Source of the DNA: Shewanella psychrotolerans
Lineage (GTDB): Bacteria > Pseudomonadota > Gammaproteobacteria > Enterobacterales > Shewanellaceae
Reading direction: 5' to 3'
DNA length: 64,000 bases
Assembly: GCF_019457595.1 (NCBI RefSeq)
Contig: NZ_CP080419.1
Coordinates: 2,728,001 to 2,792,000, forward strand
Made by a program: the position numbers and the translations under genes. Position 1 is the first letter of the stretch; each line of letters opens with the position of its first letter. Below the pieces are notes generated by a model. It did not search any database. It was not told where the DNA came from and was given only the letters and a program-made list of their open reading frames with translations. Shown here in pieces: positions 39,384 to 50,113 of the stretch.

Positions 39384-40703
39384 ATGAATGCAGTTGTTAT
39401 CGCCGTTTGCCTAATGTTGGGATTAAGTCTCGCAAGGGTAAATGTTGTTATCGCCCTCACCATTAGCGCTCTTGCAGCCGGCCTAGTGGGCGGAATGGAT
39501 CTACAAGCCACGGTAGATGCCTTTAATACTGGCCTTGGTGGCGGCGCTCAAATAGCCCTAAGTTATGCACTACTTGGTGCATTTGCCGTAGCGCTTTCTC
39601 ACTCTGGACTAACCACGCTTATTTCTCAGAAAGTGATATCTCAGCTAGGGAAGGAACAAAGCAGCGTCAATATTAACCGTGTTCGTTGGTTGCTATTAAT
39701 TGCGATTTTAGCCATGGCGGTTTCGTCACAAAATATTTTGCCTATCCATATCGCTTTTATTCCGATTTTAATCCCGCCCCTTTTGCATGTTATGTCGAAG
39801 CTAAAAATGGATCGTCGCTTAGTCGCTTGCGTACTAACGTTTGGCTTAGTGACAACCTACATGATCTTACCGATTGGCTTTGGTGGCATTTTCCTTAACG
39901 ATATTTTGCTCGCTAATCTCAATAGCAATAATCTCAATGCGGTACGTGAGCAGATCCCTTCAGCAATGCTTATCCCAGCTTTGGGCATGATATTGGGCTT
40001 ATTTATTGCGGTGTTTATTAGTTACCGCAAACCACGTGAGTATAAAGAGCAGATGATTTTGGCCGCAGAGCCTGAAGAGACGATTAATCGTCGTAATATC
40101 TTTGTGGCTGTTTTAGCAATCGTGGCAACCTTAGTTGTACAGCTTTATACCGACTCGATGATATTTGGCGCGCTCATTGGTTTTATTATTTTTAGTTTTT
40201 CTGGCGCGCTTAAACATGTTGCCGATCAAGATATCTTTAACCAAGGGGTACGCATGATGGCCAATATTGGCTTTATCATGATATCAGCAGCCGGGTTTGC
40301 AGCCGTAGTAAAAGAGACGGGAGATGTAGGAAGTTTAGTTGCATCATTATCCGATCTTATCGGTGATAACAAAGCATTGGCTGCATTCTTGATGTTACTC
40401 GTGGGCTTGCTTATCACTATGGGGATCGGATCATCGTTCTCAACCATTCCAATTATCGCCACTATCTATGTTCCATTAGCGATTAACTTTGGCTTCTCTG
40501 TGCCTGCAACGATTGCGCTAGTCGGCACGGCAGCAGCATTAGGTGATGCGGGTTCGCCAGCGTCAGATTCAACCCTTGGTCCTACAGCGGGTCTTAATGC
40601 CGATGGCCAACACGACCATATTAGAGACAGTGTTATCCCAACCTTTATCCATTACAACATTCCGTTATTGGTATTTGGTTGGATAGCGGCCATGGTTTTA
40701 TAG
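39384..40703 (+). CDS. Na+/H+ antiporter family protein (NhaC/YuiF-like)
   Basis: A 439-residue inner-membrane protein with about 11-12 hydrophobic helices, starting [22 protein letters not shown] and ending with a short tail. The ion-transporter motif [29 protein letters not shown] near residue 390 is typical of this antiporter family and has the acidic and His residues expected for cation exchange. The closest named relatives are Na+/H+ antiporters, but the substrate is not shown by the sequence. Confidence 0.82.
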   Translation: MNAVVIAVCLMLGLSLARVNVVIALTISALAAGLVGGMDLQATVDAFNTGLGGGAQIALSYALLGAFAVALSHSGLTTLISQKVISQLGKEQSSVNINRVRWLLLIAILAMAVSSQNILPIHIAFIPILIPPLLHVMSKLKMDRRLVACVLTFGLVTTYMILPIGFGGIFLNDILLANLNSNNLNAVREQIPSAMLIPALGMILGLFIAVFISYRKPREYKEQMILAAEPEETINRRNIFVAVLAIVATLVVQLYTDSMIFGALIGFIIFSFSGALKHVADQDIFNQGVRMMANIGFIMISAAGFAAVVKETGDVGSLVASLSDLIGDNKALAAFLMLLVGLLITMGIGSSFSTIPIIATIYVPLAINFGFSVPATIALVGTAAALGDAGSPASDSTLGPTAGLNADGQHDHIRDSVIPTFIHYNIPLLVFGWIAAMVL

Positions 40704-40733
40704 AGAGCGAAGCTATAGAAAACCAATCGTCAC

Positions 40734-40759
40734 AAAAAAGGGAGCCATCGGCTCCCTTT
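40734..40759. terminator. Terminator between the antiporter gene and upp
   Basis: AAAAAAGGGAGCC-ATC-GGCTCCCTTT, symmetric, between convergent genes. Confidence 0.82.
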
Positions 40760-40806
40760 CCTATTTCGATATATGATTAATTTAAAACTAACCACTTAGT
40801 CTCTAA

Positions 40807-41433
40807 TTACTTAGTACCAAATATTTTATCGCCAGCATCACCAAGGCCTGGCAGAATATAGCCTTGCTCGTTTAAACACTTATCAATTGATGCCGTATAT
40901 AGCTCGATGTCAGGATGGGCTTTTTCAAGCGCAGCAACCCCTTCTGGCGCAGCAACCAACACAAGGGCTTTAATCGCAGTACAACCACGTTCTTTTAACA
41001 GATCAATAGTTGAGATCATTGAGCCGCCAGTCGCTAACATAGGATCAACAACCAGTGCGATACGCTCATGCATATTACTTGCAAGCTTCTCAAAATAGGG
41101 AACAGGCTCTAAGGTTTCTTCATCACGATAGATACCGACTACAGAGATACGCGCACTGGGTACATGCTCTAACACACCATCCATCATACCAAGGCCTGCG
41201 CGTAGGATCGGCACCACAGTCACTTTTTTACCCTTGATTTGTTCGACTTCAACTGGACCATTCCAACCTTCAATGGTGACTTTTTCAGTTTCAAAATCAG
41301 CAGTCGCCTCATAGGTAAGTAGACTACCGACTTCAGCCGCTAGCTCACGAAAACGTTTAGTACTGATATCTCCTTCACGCATTAATCCAATTTTATGACG
41401 TACTAGAGGGTGCTTAACTTCGACCACTTTCAT
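40807..41433 (-). CDS. upp: Uracil phosphoribosyltransferase
   Basis: Pyrimidine salvage: uracil plus PRPP gives UMP. The 208 residues have the family motif [10 protein letters not shown], the PRPP-binding loop [11 protein letters not shown] near residue 130, and the uracil-binding C-terminus [17 protein letters not shown]. It is divergent from purM, 216 bases apart, a common arrangement in gammaproteobacteria. Confidence 0.97.
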   Translation of the reverse strand: MKVVEVKHPLVRHKIGLMREGDISTKRFRELAAEVGSLLTYEATADFETEKVTIEGWNGPVEVEQIKGKKVTVVPILRAGLGMMDGVLEHVPSARISVVGIYRDEETLEPVPYFEKLASNMHERIALVVDPMLATGGSMISTIDLLKERGCTAIKALVLVAAPEGVAALEKAHPDIELYTASIDKCLNEQGYILPGLGDAGDKIFGTK

Positions 41434-41649
41434 CGTTTTCTCCTGATGCTATGTTTTATGTTTTTTCCAGCAAATTGCACCGATTTTAGTAGATTTGTCC
41501 ACAATGGAAAACATAAAGTTTTACAGACACGGCAAATCGTGACCTAAGTCCGTTTGAATATTCAAAATCATCACTTTCGAGGCTGTCCACAAGCTGATAG
41601 AATAGCGCCGCATAAAAATCCAATAACGATGTACCCGAGAGGATCCTCC

Positions 41650-42687
41650 GTGAGCACTCCTACCCAGCTAAGCTATAAAGACGCAGGTGTTGATATCGAC
41701 GCAGGCAATGCCCTTGTAGACAATATCAAATCTGCAGTAAAACGTACCCACCGCCCAGAAGTCATGGGTAACCTTGGTGGTTTTGGTGCCCTTTGTGAGC
41801 TGCCAACTAAGTACAAACATCCAGTTCTTGTTTCTGGCACCGATGGTGTCGGTACCAAGCTTAGACTGGCCATCGATTACAAAAAACACGACAGTGTTGG
41901 TGTTGATTTAGTTGCCATGTGCGTTAACGATCTAATCGTTGCCGGTGCAGAGCCACTATTTTTCCTCGACTACTACGCTACGGGCAAACTTGACGTTGCA
42001 ACGGCAACGTCAGTAGTCAACGGTATTGCCGAAGGTTGTGCTCAATCAGGTTGTGCACTGATCGGTGGTGAAACTGCTGAGATGCCTGGCATGTATGAAG
42101 GCGAAGATTACGATCTTGCTGGCTTCTGTGTCGGTGTCGTTGAAAAAGAAGACGTGCTAGATGGTTCTAAAGTGGTCGCTGGCGACGCGCTGATCGCCCT
42201 TGGTTCTAGTGGTCCACACTCAAATGGTTACTCGCTAATTCGCAAGGTATTAGAGGTAAGCAACGCCGATCCGCAGCAGGACCTTGAAGGCAAACCACTG
42301 ATCGACCATTTACTCGAACCAACCAAAATCTATGTTAAGCCGCTGCTTAAGCTGCTTGAACAAAATGATATCCACGCCATGGCACACATTACTGGTGGTG
42401 GATTCTGGGAAAATATTCCGCGTGTACTTCCTGATACTGCAAAAGCAGTAGTGAAAGGTGATTCTTGGCAATGGCCAACCGTCTTCAACTGGTTAATGGA
42501 AAACGGCAACATCGCTGAATTTGAGATGTACCGAACCTTTAACTGTGGCGTAGGGATGATTATTGCTCTACCTCAGGACCAAGTTGAAAGTGCATTAGCA
42601 CTACTTAAGGCTGAAGGCGAAAACGCTTGGCTTATCGGTGACATTGCTAGCCGCAATGGCGACGAAGAGCAAGTGGAGATTTTATAA
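41650..42687 (+). CDS. purM: Phosphoribosylaminoimidazole synthetase (AIR synthetase)
   Basis: Converts FGAM to AIR with ATP in de novo purine synthesis. The 345 residues equal the E. coli length when translation starts at GTG 41650 ([19 protein letters not shown]), preceded by GAGAGG; the frame is open further upstream without a signal. Landmarks: [36 protein letters not shown]. The stop overlaps the purN ATG by one base. Confidence 0.97.
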   Translation: MSTPTQLSYKDAGVDIDAGNALVDNIKSAVKRTHRPEVMGNLGGFGALCELPTKYKHPVLVSGTDGVGTKLRLAIDYKKHDSVGVDLVAMCVNDLIVAGAEPLFFLDYYATGKLDVATATSVVNGIAEGCAQSGCALIGGETAEMPGMYEGEDYDLAGFCVGVVEKEDVLDGSKVVAGDALIALGSSGPHSNGYSLIRKVLEVSNADPQQDLEGKPLIDHLLEPTKIYVKPLLKLLEQNDIHAMAHITGGGFWENIPRVLPDTAKAVVKGDSWQWPTVFNWLMENGNIAEFEMYRTFNCGVGMIIALPQDQVESALALLKAEGENAWLIGDIASRNGDEEQVEIL

Positions 42688-43331
42688 TGCCAAAGTGCTG
42701 TCGCGTATTAGTTTTAATCTCAGGTAATGGCAGTAATTTGCAGGCTATTATCGATAGTTGTGACGACAATTTACAAGCTGAAGTCGTTGGGGTGATTAGT
42801 AATAAACCTGATGCCTATGGGCTTGTTCGTGCTCATCACAGTGAGATAGATACCAGTTGCGTGATAGCGCACCAAGGTGAAAGCCGTGCTGAATACGATG
42901 TTCGACTTAAAGCCGCCATCGATAAGTATCAACCCGATCTTATCGTGCTAGCAGGCTTTATGCGGATATTAACCGATGAGTTTGTTCAGCAATTTGAGGG
43001 GCGAATGATCAATATTCATCCCTCTTTACTGCCCAAATACACCGGATTACACACTCATCAGCGTGCTATCGACGCTGGTGACAGTGAGCACGGTGCCAGC
43101 GTGCACTTTGTGACACCCGAGCTGGATGCGGGACCCGTTATACTGCAAGCCAAAGTTCCCATTTACCCTGAAGATGATGCGATAATTCTCGCTGAACGGG
43201 TGAATGAACAAGAACATGCTATCTATCCATTAGTCGTTAAATGGTTTAGCCAAGAGCGTTTAAAAATGAGAGATGGCGTTGCCTATTTAGACAATAATCC
43301 GCTCGATATTATGGGATATGCGGTAGACTAA
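42687..43331 (+). CDS. purN: Phosphoribosylglycinamide formyltransferase
   Basis: Transfers formyl from 10-formyl-THF to GAR. The 214 residues have the N-terminal VLISGNGSNLQAI, the catalytic Asn and His in GRMINIHPSLLPKYTGLHTH, and the catalytic Asp in VTPELDAGPVILQ. Overlaps purM by one base (TAATG), so the two are translationally coupled. Confidence 0.97.
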   Translation: MPKCCRVLVLISGNGSNLQAIIDSCDDNLQAEVVGVISNKPDAYGLVRAHHSEIDTSCVIAHQGESRAEYDVRLKAAIDKYQPDLIVLAGFMRILTDEFVQQFEGRMINIHPSLLPKYTGLHTHQRAIDAGDSEHGASVHFVTPELDAGPVILQAKVPIYPEDDAIILAERVNEQEHAIYPLVVKWFSQERLKMRDGVAYLDNNPLDIMGYAVD

Positions 43332-43349
43332 ATACCACGTTTCACTAAT

Positions 43350-43379
43350 AAAAAGAGACCTCTAGGTCTCTTTTTTTCT
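43350..43379 (+). terminator. Terminator after purMN
   Basis: AAAAAGAGACC-TCTA-GGTCTCTTTTTTT. Confidence 0.85.
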
Positions 43380-43507
43380 TTTTGTCATACAAATGTGTAA
43401 ATATTTGCGCTATGTCCTAAATAATTCATTAAATTACGTTGTTTTTAAAACACAATTGGTTTTAGATGGAAACTGTTAATTTTATGTTCGCAATTAAGAG
43501 ACAAAAT

Positions 43508-44254
43508 ATGAAAAATGTGATTTGTGATATTGATGGTGTACTACTCCATGACAATAAATTGATCCCAGGAAGTGATAAATTTATCCATCGTATTCTTGAG
43601 CAAGGCAACCCGCTTGTTATTCTTACTAACTATCCAGTACAAACGGGTAAAGATCTGCAAAATAGACTTGGAGCAGCGGGGATCAAAGTGCCTGAAGAGT
43701 GTTTCTACACCTCTGCAATGGCGACAGCTGATTTTCTCAAGCATCAAACTGGTAACAAGGCCTTCGTCATTGGTGAAGGTGCCCTCACCCATGAACTTTA
43801 TAATGCAGGCTTTACGATTACCGATATCAATCCTGATTTCGTTATCATCGGTGAAACTCGCTCTTATAATTGGGACATGATCCATAAGGCTGCACAATTC
43901 GTCGCTAATGGTGCGCGATTTATTGCGACCAACCCAGATACCCATGGCCCAGCACACAGCCCTGCTTGTGGCGCATTATGTGCCCCAATCGAACGCATTA
44001 GTGGTCGTATGCCTTTTTATGTCGGCAAGCCTAGCTCTTGGATTATTCGCAGTGCACTGAACCACATTAATGGTCACTCTGAAAACACCGTGATCATTGG
44101 CGACAATATGCGCACCGATATTTTAGCTGGCTTCCAAGCTGGTCTTGAAACCATTTTGGTTACCAGTGGTGTGAGTCAATTACATGATATTGAAAAAGAA
44201 CCCTTCAGACCAAATCATATCTTTAATTGTGCAGGCGACATCGACATCGTCTAA
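43508..44254 (+). CDS. nagD: HAD-IIA phosphatase NagD
   Basis: Cytosolic nucleotide/sugar-phosphate phosphatase (UMP phosphatase activity in E. coli). The 248 residues align with NagD closely: NVICDIDGVLLHDN with the two catalytic Asp, VILTNYPVQTG, FYTSAMATADFL, IGETRSYNWDM, VGKPSSWIIRSAL and the C-terminal IGDNMRTDILAG. The start ATG 43508 fits the family; a longer frame opens at 43466. It stands apart from any nag genes. Confidence 0.93.
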   Translation: MKNVICDIDGVLLHDNKLIPGSDKFIHRILEQGNPLVILTNYPVQTGKDLQNRLGAAGIKVPEECFYTSAMATADFLKHQTGNKAFVIGEGALTHELYNAGFTITDINPDFVIIGETRSYNWDMIHKAAQFVANGARFIATNPDTHGPAHSPACGALCAPIERISGRMPFYVGKPSSWIIRSALNHINGHSENTVIIGDNMRTDILAGFQAGLETILVTSGVSQLHDIEKEPFRPNHIFNCAGDIDIV

Positions 44255-44599
44255 GCGCATCAATTAGTTAACATACCGCAACAAAGCGTAACAATTTAAT
44301 AAGGTGGCTTACTTGCTAAAGTTTGCCACCTTATTCATCATACCCCCCGCTAAAAAATCATAAGTTTGCATTAAAAAACACCAATCAACATCACAGAGTG
44401 AGTGACTCAGCTTGTTTATGGCAAACAGCCGCAAATAACAAACAAGCTCAAGTCGAACAGATAATGGAATGGTTGTTCCCTTGTGAGTAAATGAGCACTC
44501 ATATCACTATTTTGATTGGTATAAACCTTATCCATCGAATGGATAGCTAAAAATAGCGATTGATAAGAACAATAAATCAGAATCAAAATAGGACATTCC
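44255..44599. other. Intergenic region after nagD
   Basis: A terminator-like hairpin for nagD at 44300-44335 (AAGGTGGC ... GCCACCTT, then a T-rich stretch). A perfect palindrome TATCCAT-CGA-ATGGATA lies at 44529-44545, close to the lipoprotein peptidase start and possibly an operator. No gene is supported. Confidence 0.5.
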
Positions 44600-46255
44600 A
44601 TGCGATTACTCTTGTCCGCATGTGCGCTTACTCTAGTGAGCGCCTGCAGCCAACATCCAGCACAGACTCAATCACAATCAGTCGATAGCGTAATTGAATT
44701 TAATGAACCGAGATTTCGGCAAGATATTCAAAACCTATCATCAGATAAATTTGAAGGCCGAGCACCGACCACTCAGGGCGAGACATTAACACTCGATTAT
44801 CTAAGCAAAGCATTTGCGGCTGCAGGGCTCGAAGGCGCTAATGGTGGCAGTTACCTGCAAGCCGTTCCTATGGTGAGCTACACCGCCAGCGAAGATCAAC
44901 AGATCAGCCTAGGAGGAATGACGTTTAACTACCGCAAAGATATCGTATTAGGCAGTCGTCATGACAATCGACAGATCAATATTACCAATGCCCCACTGGT
45001 GTTTGTCGGCTACGGCATAAATGCACCAGAATATGACTGGAACGACTACCAAGGCATAGATATGGTTGGCAAAATTGCGGTCATTTTAGTTAATGACCCT
45101 GGTTTCGCTTTGCCAAATTCTGGCAAGTTTAATGGTAAAACCATGACCTACTATGGCCGTTGGACCTACAAATTTGAAGAAGCTAGCCGTCAAGGTGCTC
45201 TAGGCGCAATCATTATTCATGATACAGAGCCTGCCGCTTACCCTTGGTCTGTAGTCGAAAACAGTTGGACAGGACCGCAACAAGACTTAGTTGTAGATAA
45301 AGCAAGTCAAGATAGCCGCGTGCAGGTTGAAGGTTGGATTTCCAAGGAAAAAGCGAGCGAACTTTTTGATAAAGCTGGACTGTCACTGGCCACCTTAAGC
45401 GATCGCGCAGCGAGCAGTCCACTTAACGTCGCCTTAGAGACAACCGCCGATATCGCTTTTTCGAATAAAGCTGAATATGCGAATAGCTATAATGTGGTCG
45501 CGACACTACCCGGCGACGAAGCGAGCGATGAACATCTGCTATTCACCGCTCACTGGGATCACCTAGGGACAGATCCCAATAAGACTGGCGATCAAATATA
45601 TAATGGCGCCCTAGATAATGCATCGGGCACTGCAGGTATTATAGAAATTGCCCGTCAATTTGCGGCTCAAGCCAAAAATGGTTCGCCCTTAAAGCGTTCT
45701 ATCACATTTGTGGCAACTACAGGTGAAGAGCAAGGTCTATTAGGCTCGCGCTACTACGCCGAAAACCCTATCTATCCGCTCGAAAAAACGGTTGCCGTTT
45801 TTAATTTTGACAGTACCAATATTTATGGTCGCACGAGTGATTACATCATCGTAGGCAAAGGTAAATCGGAGCTAGAAACATACCTGACTAACGCTGCGAG
45901 TTCACAACAACGGGTAACTGTGAGAGAAAACCACCCTGAATCTGGCGGTTTTTTCCGTTCAGATCATTTTAGCTTCGCCAAATATGGAGTTCCAGCAGTG
46001 TTTGCTGGCGGTGGCAATAAGCCAGTTGATGAGGCGTCGGCCAAATATAAGGCTGATATGAAACAAAAAATGAAGGGCTGTTATCACAATGTCTGTGATG
46101 AATATCGCGCAGATTGGGATCTATCTGGCGCCCTGCAGGATATGGGCGTTTACTATCAAGCGGCGCAAACACTTGCCAATAGTGATGATTGGCCAGGGTA
46201 TTATCAGGGAACTGAATTTCACCATTTACGCCCAGCCAAAACGGTTCAACCTTAA
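44600..46255 (+). CDS. M28-family metallopeptidase, lipoprotein
   Basis: Zinc aminopeptidase of the M28 family, 551 residues. The lipoprotein signal is MRLLLSACALTLVSACS (Cys near residue 16). A PA domain insertion (about residues 130-260) is followed by the metal-binding set: AHWDHLG (His, Asp), LDNASGTAG (bridging Asp), TTGEEQGLLGS (catalytic and zinc Glu), FDSTN (Asp) and RSDHFSF (His). A membrane-anchored periplasmic or outer-membrane location is predicted. It may release N-terminal residues from peptides. Confidence 0.93.
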   Translation: MRLLLSACALTLVSACSQHPAQTQSQSVDSVIEFNEPRFRQDIQNLSSDKFEGRAPTTQGETLTLDYLSKAFAAAGLEGANGGSYLQAVPMVSYTASEDQQISLGGMTFNYRKDIVLGSRHDNRQINITNAPLVFVGYGINAPEYDWNDYQGIDMVGKIAVILVNDPGFALPNSGKFNGKTMTYYGRWTYKFEEASRQGALGAIIIHDTEPAAYPWSVVENSWTGPQQDLVVDKASQDSRVQVEGWISKEKASELFDKAGLSLATLSDRAASSPLNVALETTADIAFSNKAEYANSYNVVATLPGDEASDEHLLFTAHWDHLGTDPNKTGDQIYNGALDNASGTAGIIEIARQFAAQAKNGSPLKRSITFVATTGEEQGLLGSRYYAENPIYPLEKTVAVFNFDSTNIYGRTSDYIIVGKGKSELETYLTNAASSQQRVTVRENHPESGGFFRSDHFSFAKYGVPAVFAGGGNKPVDEASAKYKADMKQKMKGCYHNVCDEYRADWDLSGALQDMGVYYQAAQTLANSDDWPGYYQGTEFHHLRPAKTVQP

Positions 46256-46609
46256 AACTTTTATCATTACTCCGTTCTATATAATACCAATTAGTATAAA
46301 AGGCTTCCTAGTGAAGCCTTTTGTATATAAAACAGCCAAACAATTACTTATCCTCAATTTCGGTAAAATCAGCCCCATCATTTACGATTATCAAAATCTT
46401 AGGCTTATAAACTAGGTTAAATTATGAATTCCACACTTTATTCAACCGATAATTACATTAACAAAACTTAAAAACCCAAAATAGCAGACAAAACCACAAT
46501 TAAAATTCATTTTTTAAGTGTTTTATCAAAAATTAGATTTGGCAAATGCAGAAAATGCTGTCAAAGTAACTAGCAATTGAGATTTAGTTAGTTTTTGGGA
46601 GCTTTAGTT
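46256..46609. other. Intergenic region between the peptidase and asnB
   Basis: A terminator AAAAGGCTTC-CTAGT-GAAGCCTTTT lies at 46297-46324. The remaining 285 bases are AT-rich and contain no supported gene; they presumably hold the asnB promoter. Confidence 0.6.
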
Positions 46610-48268
46610 ATGTGTTCAATATTCGCGATTTTAGATATCCAGTCTGACGCCACACCACTGCGTCAAGTAGCTCTTGAAATGTCAAAGTTACTCCGCCACC
46701 GCGGGCCTGATTGGTCAGGTATATACAGCAGTGACAAAGCCATTCTTGCCCATGAACGTTTAGCCATTGTTGACATCGAACATGGCGCGCAGCCACTGTT
46801 ATCAACCGATGAAACCCTGATTTTGGCTGTAAACGGCGAGATCTATAACCATAAAGAACTTAAAGCCGAACTGGGCGACAAATACAGCTACCAAACTAAC
46901 TCAGATTGTGAAGTGATTTTGGCCCTATACCAAGAGTATGGCATCGACTTTCTCGATAAACTTAACGGTATTTTCGCCTTTGTCCTCTATGACAAAACGA
47001 AAGATAGCTATCTTATTGGTCGCGATCATATGGGGATTATTCCTTTGTATACAGGCCACGACAGCAAAGGTAACTTCTACATCGCCTCAGAGATGAAAGC
47101 ATTGATGCCTGTGTGCAAAACCGTGGAAGAATTTAAACCTGGTCACTACGTAACAGCCGAAGGATATCAGCAATATTATCAACGCGACTGGCAAGATTTT
47201 AGTGCCGTTCAAGATAATGAAGCCAGCGTCGATGAGCTACGTGAAGCACTTGAAGCTGCAGTAAAACGCCAACTCATGTCTGATGTTCCCTACGGCGTAC
47301 TGTTATCTGGTGGACTAGACTCATCGGTTATCTCAGCTATCACTCAAACCTATGCTAAGCGTCGTATAGAAGATGATGGCGCCAGTGATGCGTGGTGGCC
47401 ACAACTGCATTCGTTTGCGGTAGGCCTTGAAGGCGCGCCGGATCTTGCTGCAGCCCAAAAAGTGGCCGATGCTATCGGTACTATTCATCATGAGATCACT
47501 TTCACCTTCCAAGATGGCTTGGATGCGATTAAAGATGTGATTTATCACCTTGAAACTTATGATGTCACCACCATCAGAGCTGCAACACCAATGTACCTAA
47601 TGGCGCGAAAAATTAAAGCCATGGGGATTAAGATGGTGCTATCTGGCGAAGGTGCCGATGAGCTGTTTGGCGGTTATCTTTACTTCCATAAAGCACCAAA
47701 CGCACAAGCCTTCCACGAAGAGCTCGTGCGTAAACTCGATAAGCTGCATCTTTTTGATTGTTTACGCGCTAACAAGGCCATGGCGGCTTGGGGACTCGAG
47801 GCTCGAGTACCGTTTCTCGATAAAGAGTTTATCGACACGGCAATGCGTATCAACCCTGAAGCTAAAATGTCGAAGGATGGCCGTATCGAGAAACATATTT
47901 TGCGTACAGCATTTGAGCATAAGTTACCTAAAGAGGTGGCTTGGCGTCAGAAAGAGCAATTTAGTGATGGCGTAGGCTACTCTTGGATCGACGGACTTAA
48001 AGACCATGCCGCGCAAGAAGTTGACGACCTGCAGTTGGCTAATGCCAAGTTTAGGTTTCCGTACAACACGCCAGAAACGAAAGAAGCTTACTTCTATCGC
48101 TGCTTCTTTGAGGCGCACTTCCCGTTACCATCAGCTGCGGAAACCGTACCTGGCGGCAAATCGGTAGCCTGCTCGACACCAGAAGCATTGGCATGGGATG
48201 AAAGCCTACAGGGGATCATTGACCCATCTGGACGTGCGGTTCAATCGGTACACGAAAGCGCTTATTAG
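46610..48268 (+). CDS. asnB: Asparagine synthetase B (glutamine-hydrolysing)
   Basis: Makes asparagine from aspartate, ATP and glutamine. 552 residues: Cys2 is the N-terminal glutaminase nucleophile (MCSIFAILD). The Ntn domain has RGPDWSG and NGEIYNH, and the synthetase domain has the pyrophosphate loop LLSGGLDSSV near residue 233, then LSGEGADELFGGY. The start ATG 46610 is preceded by GGGAG. A terminator follows. Confidence 0.97.
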   Translation: MCSIFAILDIQSDATPLRQVALEMSKLLRHRGPDWSGIYSSDKAILAHERLAIVDIEHGAQPLLSTDETLILAVNGEIYNHKELKAELGDKYSYQTNSDCEVILALYQEYGIDFLDKLNGIFAFVLYDKTKDSYLIGRDHMGIIPLYTGHDSKGNFYIASEMKALMPVCKTVEEFKPGHYVTAEGYQQYYQRDWQDFSAVQDNEASVDELREALEAAVKRQLMSDVPYGVLLSGGLDSSVISAITQTYAKRRIEDDGASDAWWPQLHSFAVGLEGAPDLAAAQKVADAIGTIHHEITFTFQDGLDAIKDVIYHLETYDVTTIRAATPMYLMARKIKAMGIKMVLSGEGADELFGGYLYFHKAPNAQAFHEELVRKLDKLHLFDCLRANKAMAAWGLEARVPFLDKEFIDTAMRINPEAKMSKDGRIEKHILRTAFEHKLPKEVAWRQKEQFSDGVGYSWIDGLKDHAAQEVDDLQLANAKFRFPYNTPETKEAYFYRCFFEAHFPLPSAAETVPGGKSVACSTPEALAWDESLQGIIDPSGRAVQSVHESAY

Positions 48269-48287
48269 CATAATAATTTCGCTCAAT

Positions 48288-48315
48288 AAAAAAGAGACCT
48301 TTCGGTCTCTTTTTT
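48288..48315 (+). terminator. Terminator after asnB
   Basis: AAAAAAGAGACC-TTTC-GGTCTCTTTTTT. Confidence 0.85.
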
Positions 48316-48458
48316 ATGGCGATCAATCGGCTCTGAGATATAACACGCGATCTCCTTAAGTAGCATATTCAGTAGATGCTTTTACCCAAGCCAACGATAG
48401 ATGTGAGTACATAGAATTTATTCCACTGCAGCCTAATAATGCCGCGCTGAATCTAGCC

Positions 48459-48806
48459 TTATTGACTGAGCCGCTTAAAATAATGTGCACTATCTAACTC
48501 AAGCACTTCCATCGTAAGACTACTTACATCTGATGTAAGTTCGCTAATCTGACGGTAAACCATCTGAGTTAGATGTTTTTTCTGCTCGTCGGTGCGTCCA
48601 GGCATGATTTTAAACGTGATATGAATAAAGCTACCATCAGCCAACAAGCCAACTTGGCTACTGTGACTAGCATAACTGCGGGATTTCACCGCTGAAGGCT
48701 CGAACAATTGAGATACCAACGCGCCTTGGTGCACCAACTGAACCAGTTCATCTATATCTATTTGCGCAGCTAATGGTGCTGAGTATTCAATGATACAATG
48801 GGGCAT
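48459..48806 (-). CDS. 5-carboxymethyl-2-hydroxymuconate isomerase family protein
   Basis: A 115-residue tautomerase-superfamily protein. It starts MPHCIIEYSA, so Pro2 can become the catalytic N-terminal proline after Met removal. ALVSQLFEPSAVKSRSY and FIHITFKIMPGRT are CHMI-family features. The annotated name comes from a 4-hydroxyphenylacetate pathway that is not present here, so the true substrate may differ. The start at 48806 lies two bases after the stop of the VOC gene: the two are cotranscribed. Confidence 0.82.
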   Translation of the reverse strand: MPHCIIEYSAPLAAQIDIDELVQLVHQGALVSQLFEPSAVKSRSYASHSSQVGLLADGSFIHITFKIMPGRTDEQKKHLTQMVYRQISELTSDVSSLTMEVLELDSAHYFKRLSQ

Positions 48807-48807
48807 A

Positions 48808-49158
48808 TTATTCTGACCAAACAGCAAGTTCATTGCCATTTGGATCCTTAAAATGAAAACGACGGCCACCAGGGAAAGTAAATATAGCTTTCACTATCTG
48901 GCCTCCTGCTTGCTCTACTTCAGCCATGGTTTGCTCTAATTGCTCTGAATAGATAACAATCAAAGGCGCACCTTTATCGAGGTCAAAATACTGCTCACTC
49001 AGATAAAAGCCGCCCGTAATACCAGCGTTGACAAAACAGCTGTAGCTATCACCATAATCGACAAAATCCCAGCCAAACACTTGGGTGAAAAACACCTTAG
49101 TTTTAGCCATATCCAAAACAGGGATCTCAAGGTAATTAATCGTTAGGTGTTTATTCAT
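48808..49158 (-). CDS. VOC (glyoxalase/bleomycin-resistance) superfamily protein
   Basis: A 116-residue single-unit protein with two beta-alpha-beta-beta-beta modules: LTINYLEIPVLDMAKTKVFFTQVFGWDF and the C-terminal FPGGRRFHFKDPNGNELAVWSE with the metal-ligand Glu. Members include glyoxalases, dioxygenases and antibiotic-binding proteins, and no specific activity is assigned. First gene of a two-gene operon with the CHMI homologue. Confidence 0.82.
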   Translation of the reverse strand: MNKHLTINYLEIPVLDMAKTKVFFTQVFGWDFVDYGDSYSCFVNAGITGGFYLSEQYFDLDKGAPLIVIYSEQLEQTMAEVEQAGGQIVKAIFTFPGGRRFHFKDPNGNELAVWSE

Positions 49159-49337
49159 CGAACAATCCTTTTGTTAACACTGCATCACTCAAACTAAGCT
49201 AATAGCAAACGACTAATATTTTATTCATTATCAACAGGTTAAATACACTTATACGGCACTGGACCATAAAAAAGAAAACCATCGCTTATTTGATGCAAAC
49301 GCGATTAAATCGAAAAGGGAACTCAGCTCCCTTTTCA

Positions 49338-50042
49338 TTATGCGATTAATGCAGCCAATAGGCCAATTAAACCACCAAATACGCCCCCCCATACAACCAA
49401 CCACCCAAGATGTTTTTTAATCATCTCTTGCACTATCTCTTTGACCAATTGCGGCGTAAGTTCTTCGAGACGTTGATGAACAATCGATTGAACTTGTGCT
49501 CTTAGATCTGCCATGACATCGGGCTGCTCTATTTCTTGTTTAATCAAATCATAAAAGGCGTCACTCTGAGAGATCTCAATGAGAGAGCTTTTCATCTTTT
49601 CAATAAACGGCTCTTTAAGTGGTGTTATCGCTTCTGCGCCACCAAACATAGCCAACATCCCTCCCAAAGAGGATTGTTCTACGGTCGTCACGAGAGCATT
49701 GAATGCTGGTGTCATATCAACATTTTCAATAACGGGCTGCAAATTGATATGAGTGGCGCCCTTACCTTTTTGCGACAGGAATTTATCGATATTCTCTTCA
49801 GTAAAAAATTGTTCCATCATCAAGTGTGCGATAGCGGCTTTAAACTCTTCAAAGCGTGCCGGAATCACACCGCTACCATAAAGCCCTGGCACTTTCTCAA
49901 ACAGCATATGAATAGCAAGCCAATTGGTGATCGCACCAGAAAGCGCGAACAGACCAATACTTAATACAATAGGTAAGGCAAATAGATAACCGCAGACCAT
50001 AATCACTGCGGCGAGTAAGTTAGTGATAACGCTTTTGTTCAA
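49338..50042 (-). CDS. DUF445 family membrane protein
   Basis: A 234-residue protein of the DUF445 family, function unknown to me. An N-terminal pair of hydrophobic segments (LLAAVIMVCGYLFALPIVLSIGLFALSG) precedes an amphipathic helical region and a C-terminal hydrophobic helix (LVVWGGVFGGLIGLLAALI). The motif NWLAIHMLFEKVPGLYGSGVIP is family-typical. Confidence 0.8.
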   Translation of the reverse strand: MNKSVITNLLAAVIMVCGYLFALPIVLSIGLFALSGAITNWLAIHMLFEKVPGLYGSGVIPARFEEFKAAIAHLMMEQFFTEENIDKFLSQKGKGATHINLQPVIENVDMTPAFNALVTTVEQSSLGGMLAMFGGAEAITPLKEPFIEKMKSSLIEISQSDAFYDLIKQEIEQPDVMADLRAQVQSIVHQRLEELTPQLVKEIVQEMIKKHLGWLVVWGGVFGGLIGLLAALIA

Positions 50043-50113
50043 CTTATATCTCCAATCGAGCTCTGATACCGAAAACGCGGTATCTTACCACAACGAAGAT
50101 TTACGCTTCCAAT

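Noticed and set aside
43541..43957. 138-residue frame antisense to nagD
   Set aside because: Shadow of the strongly conserved nagD reading frame.
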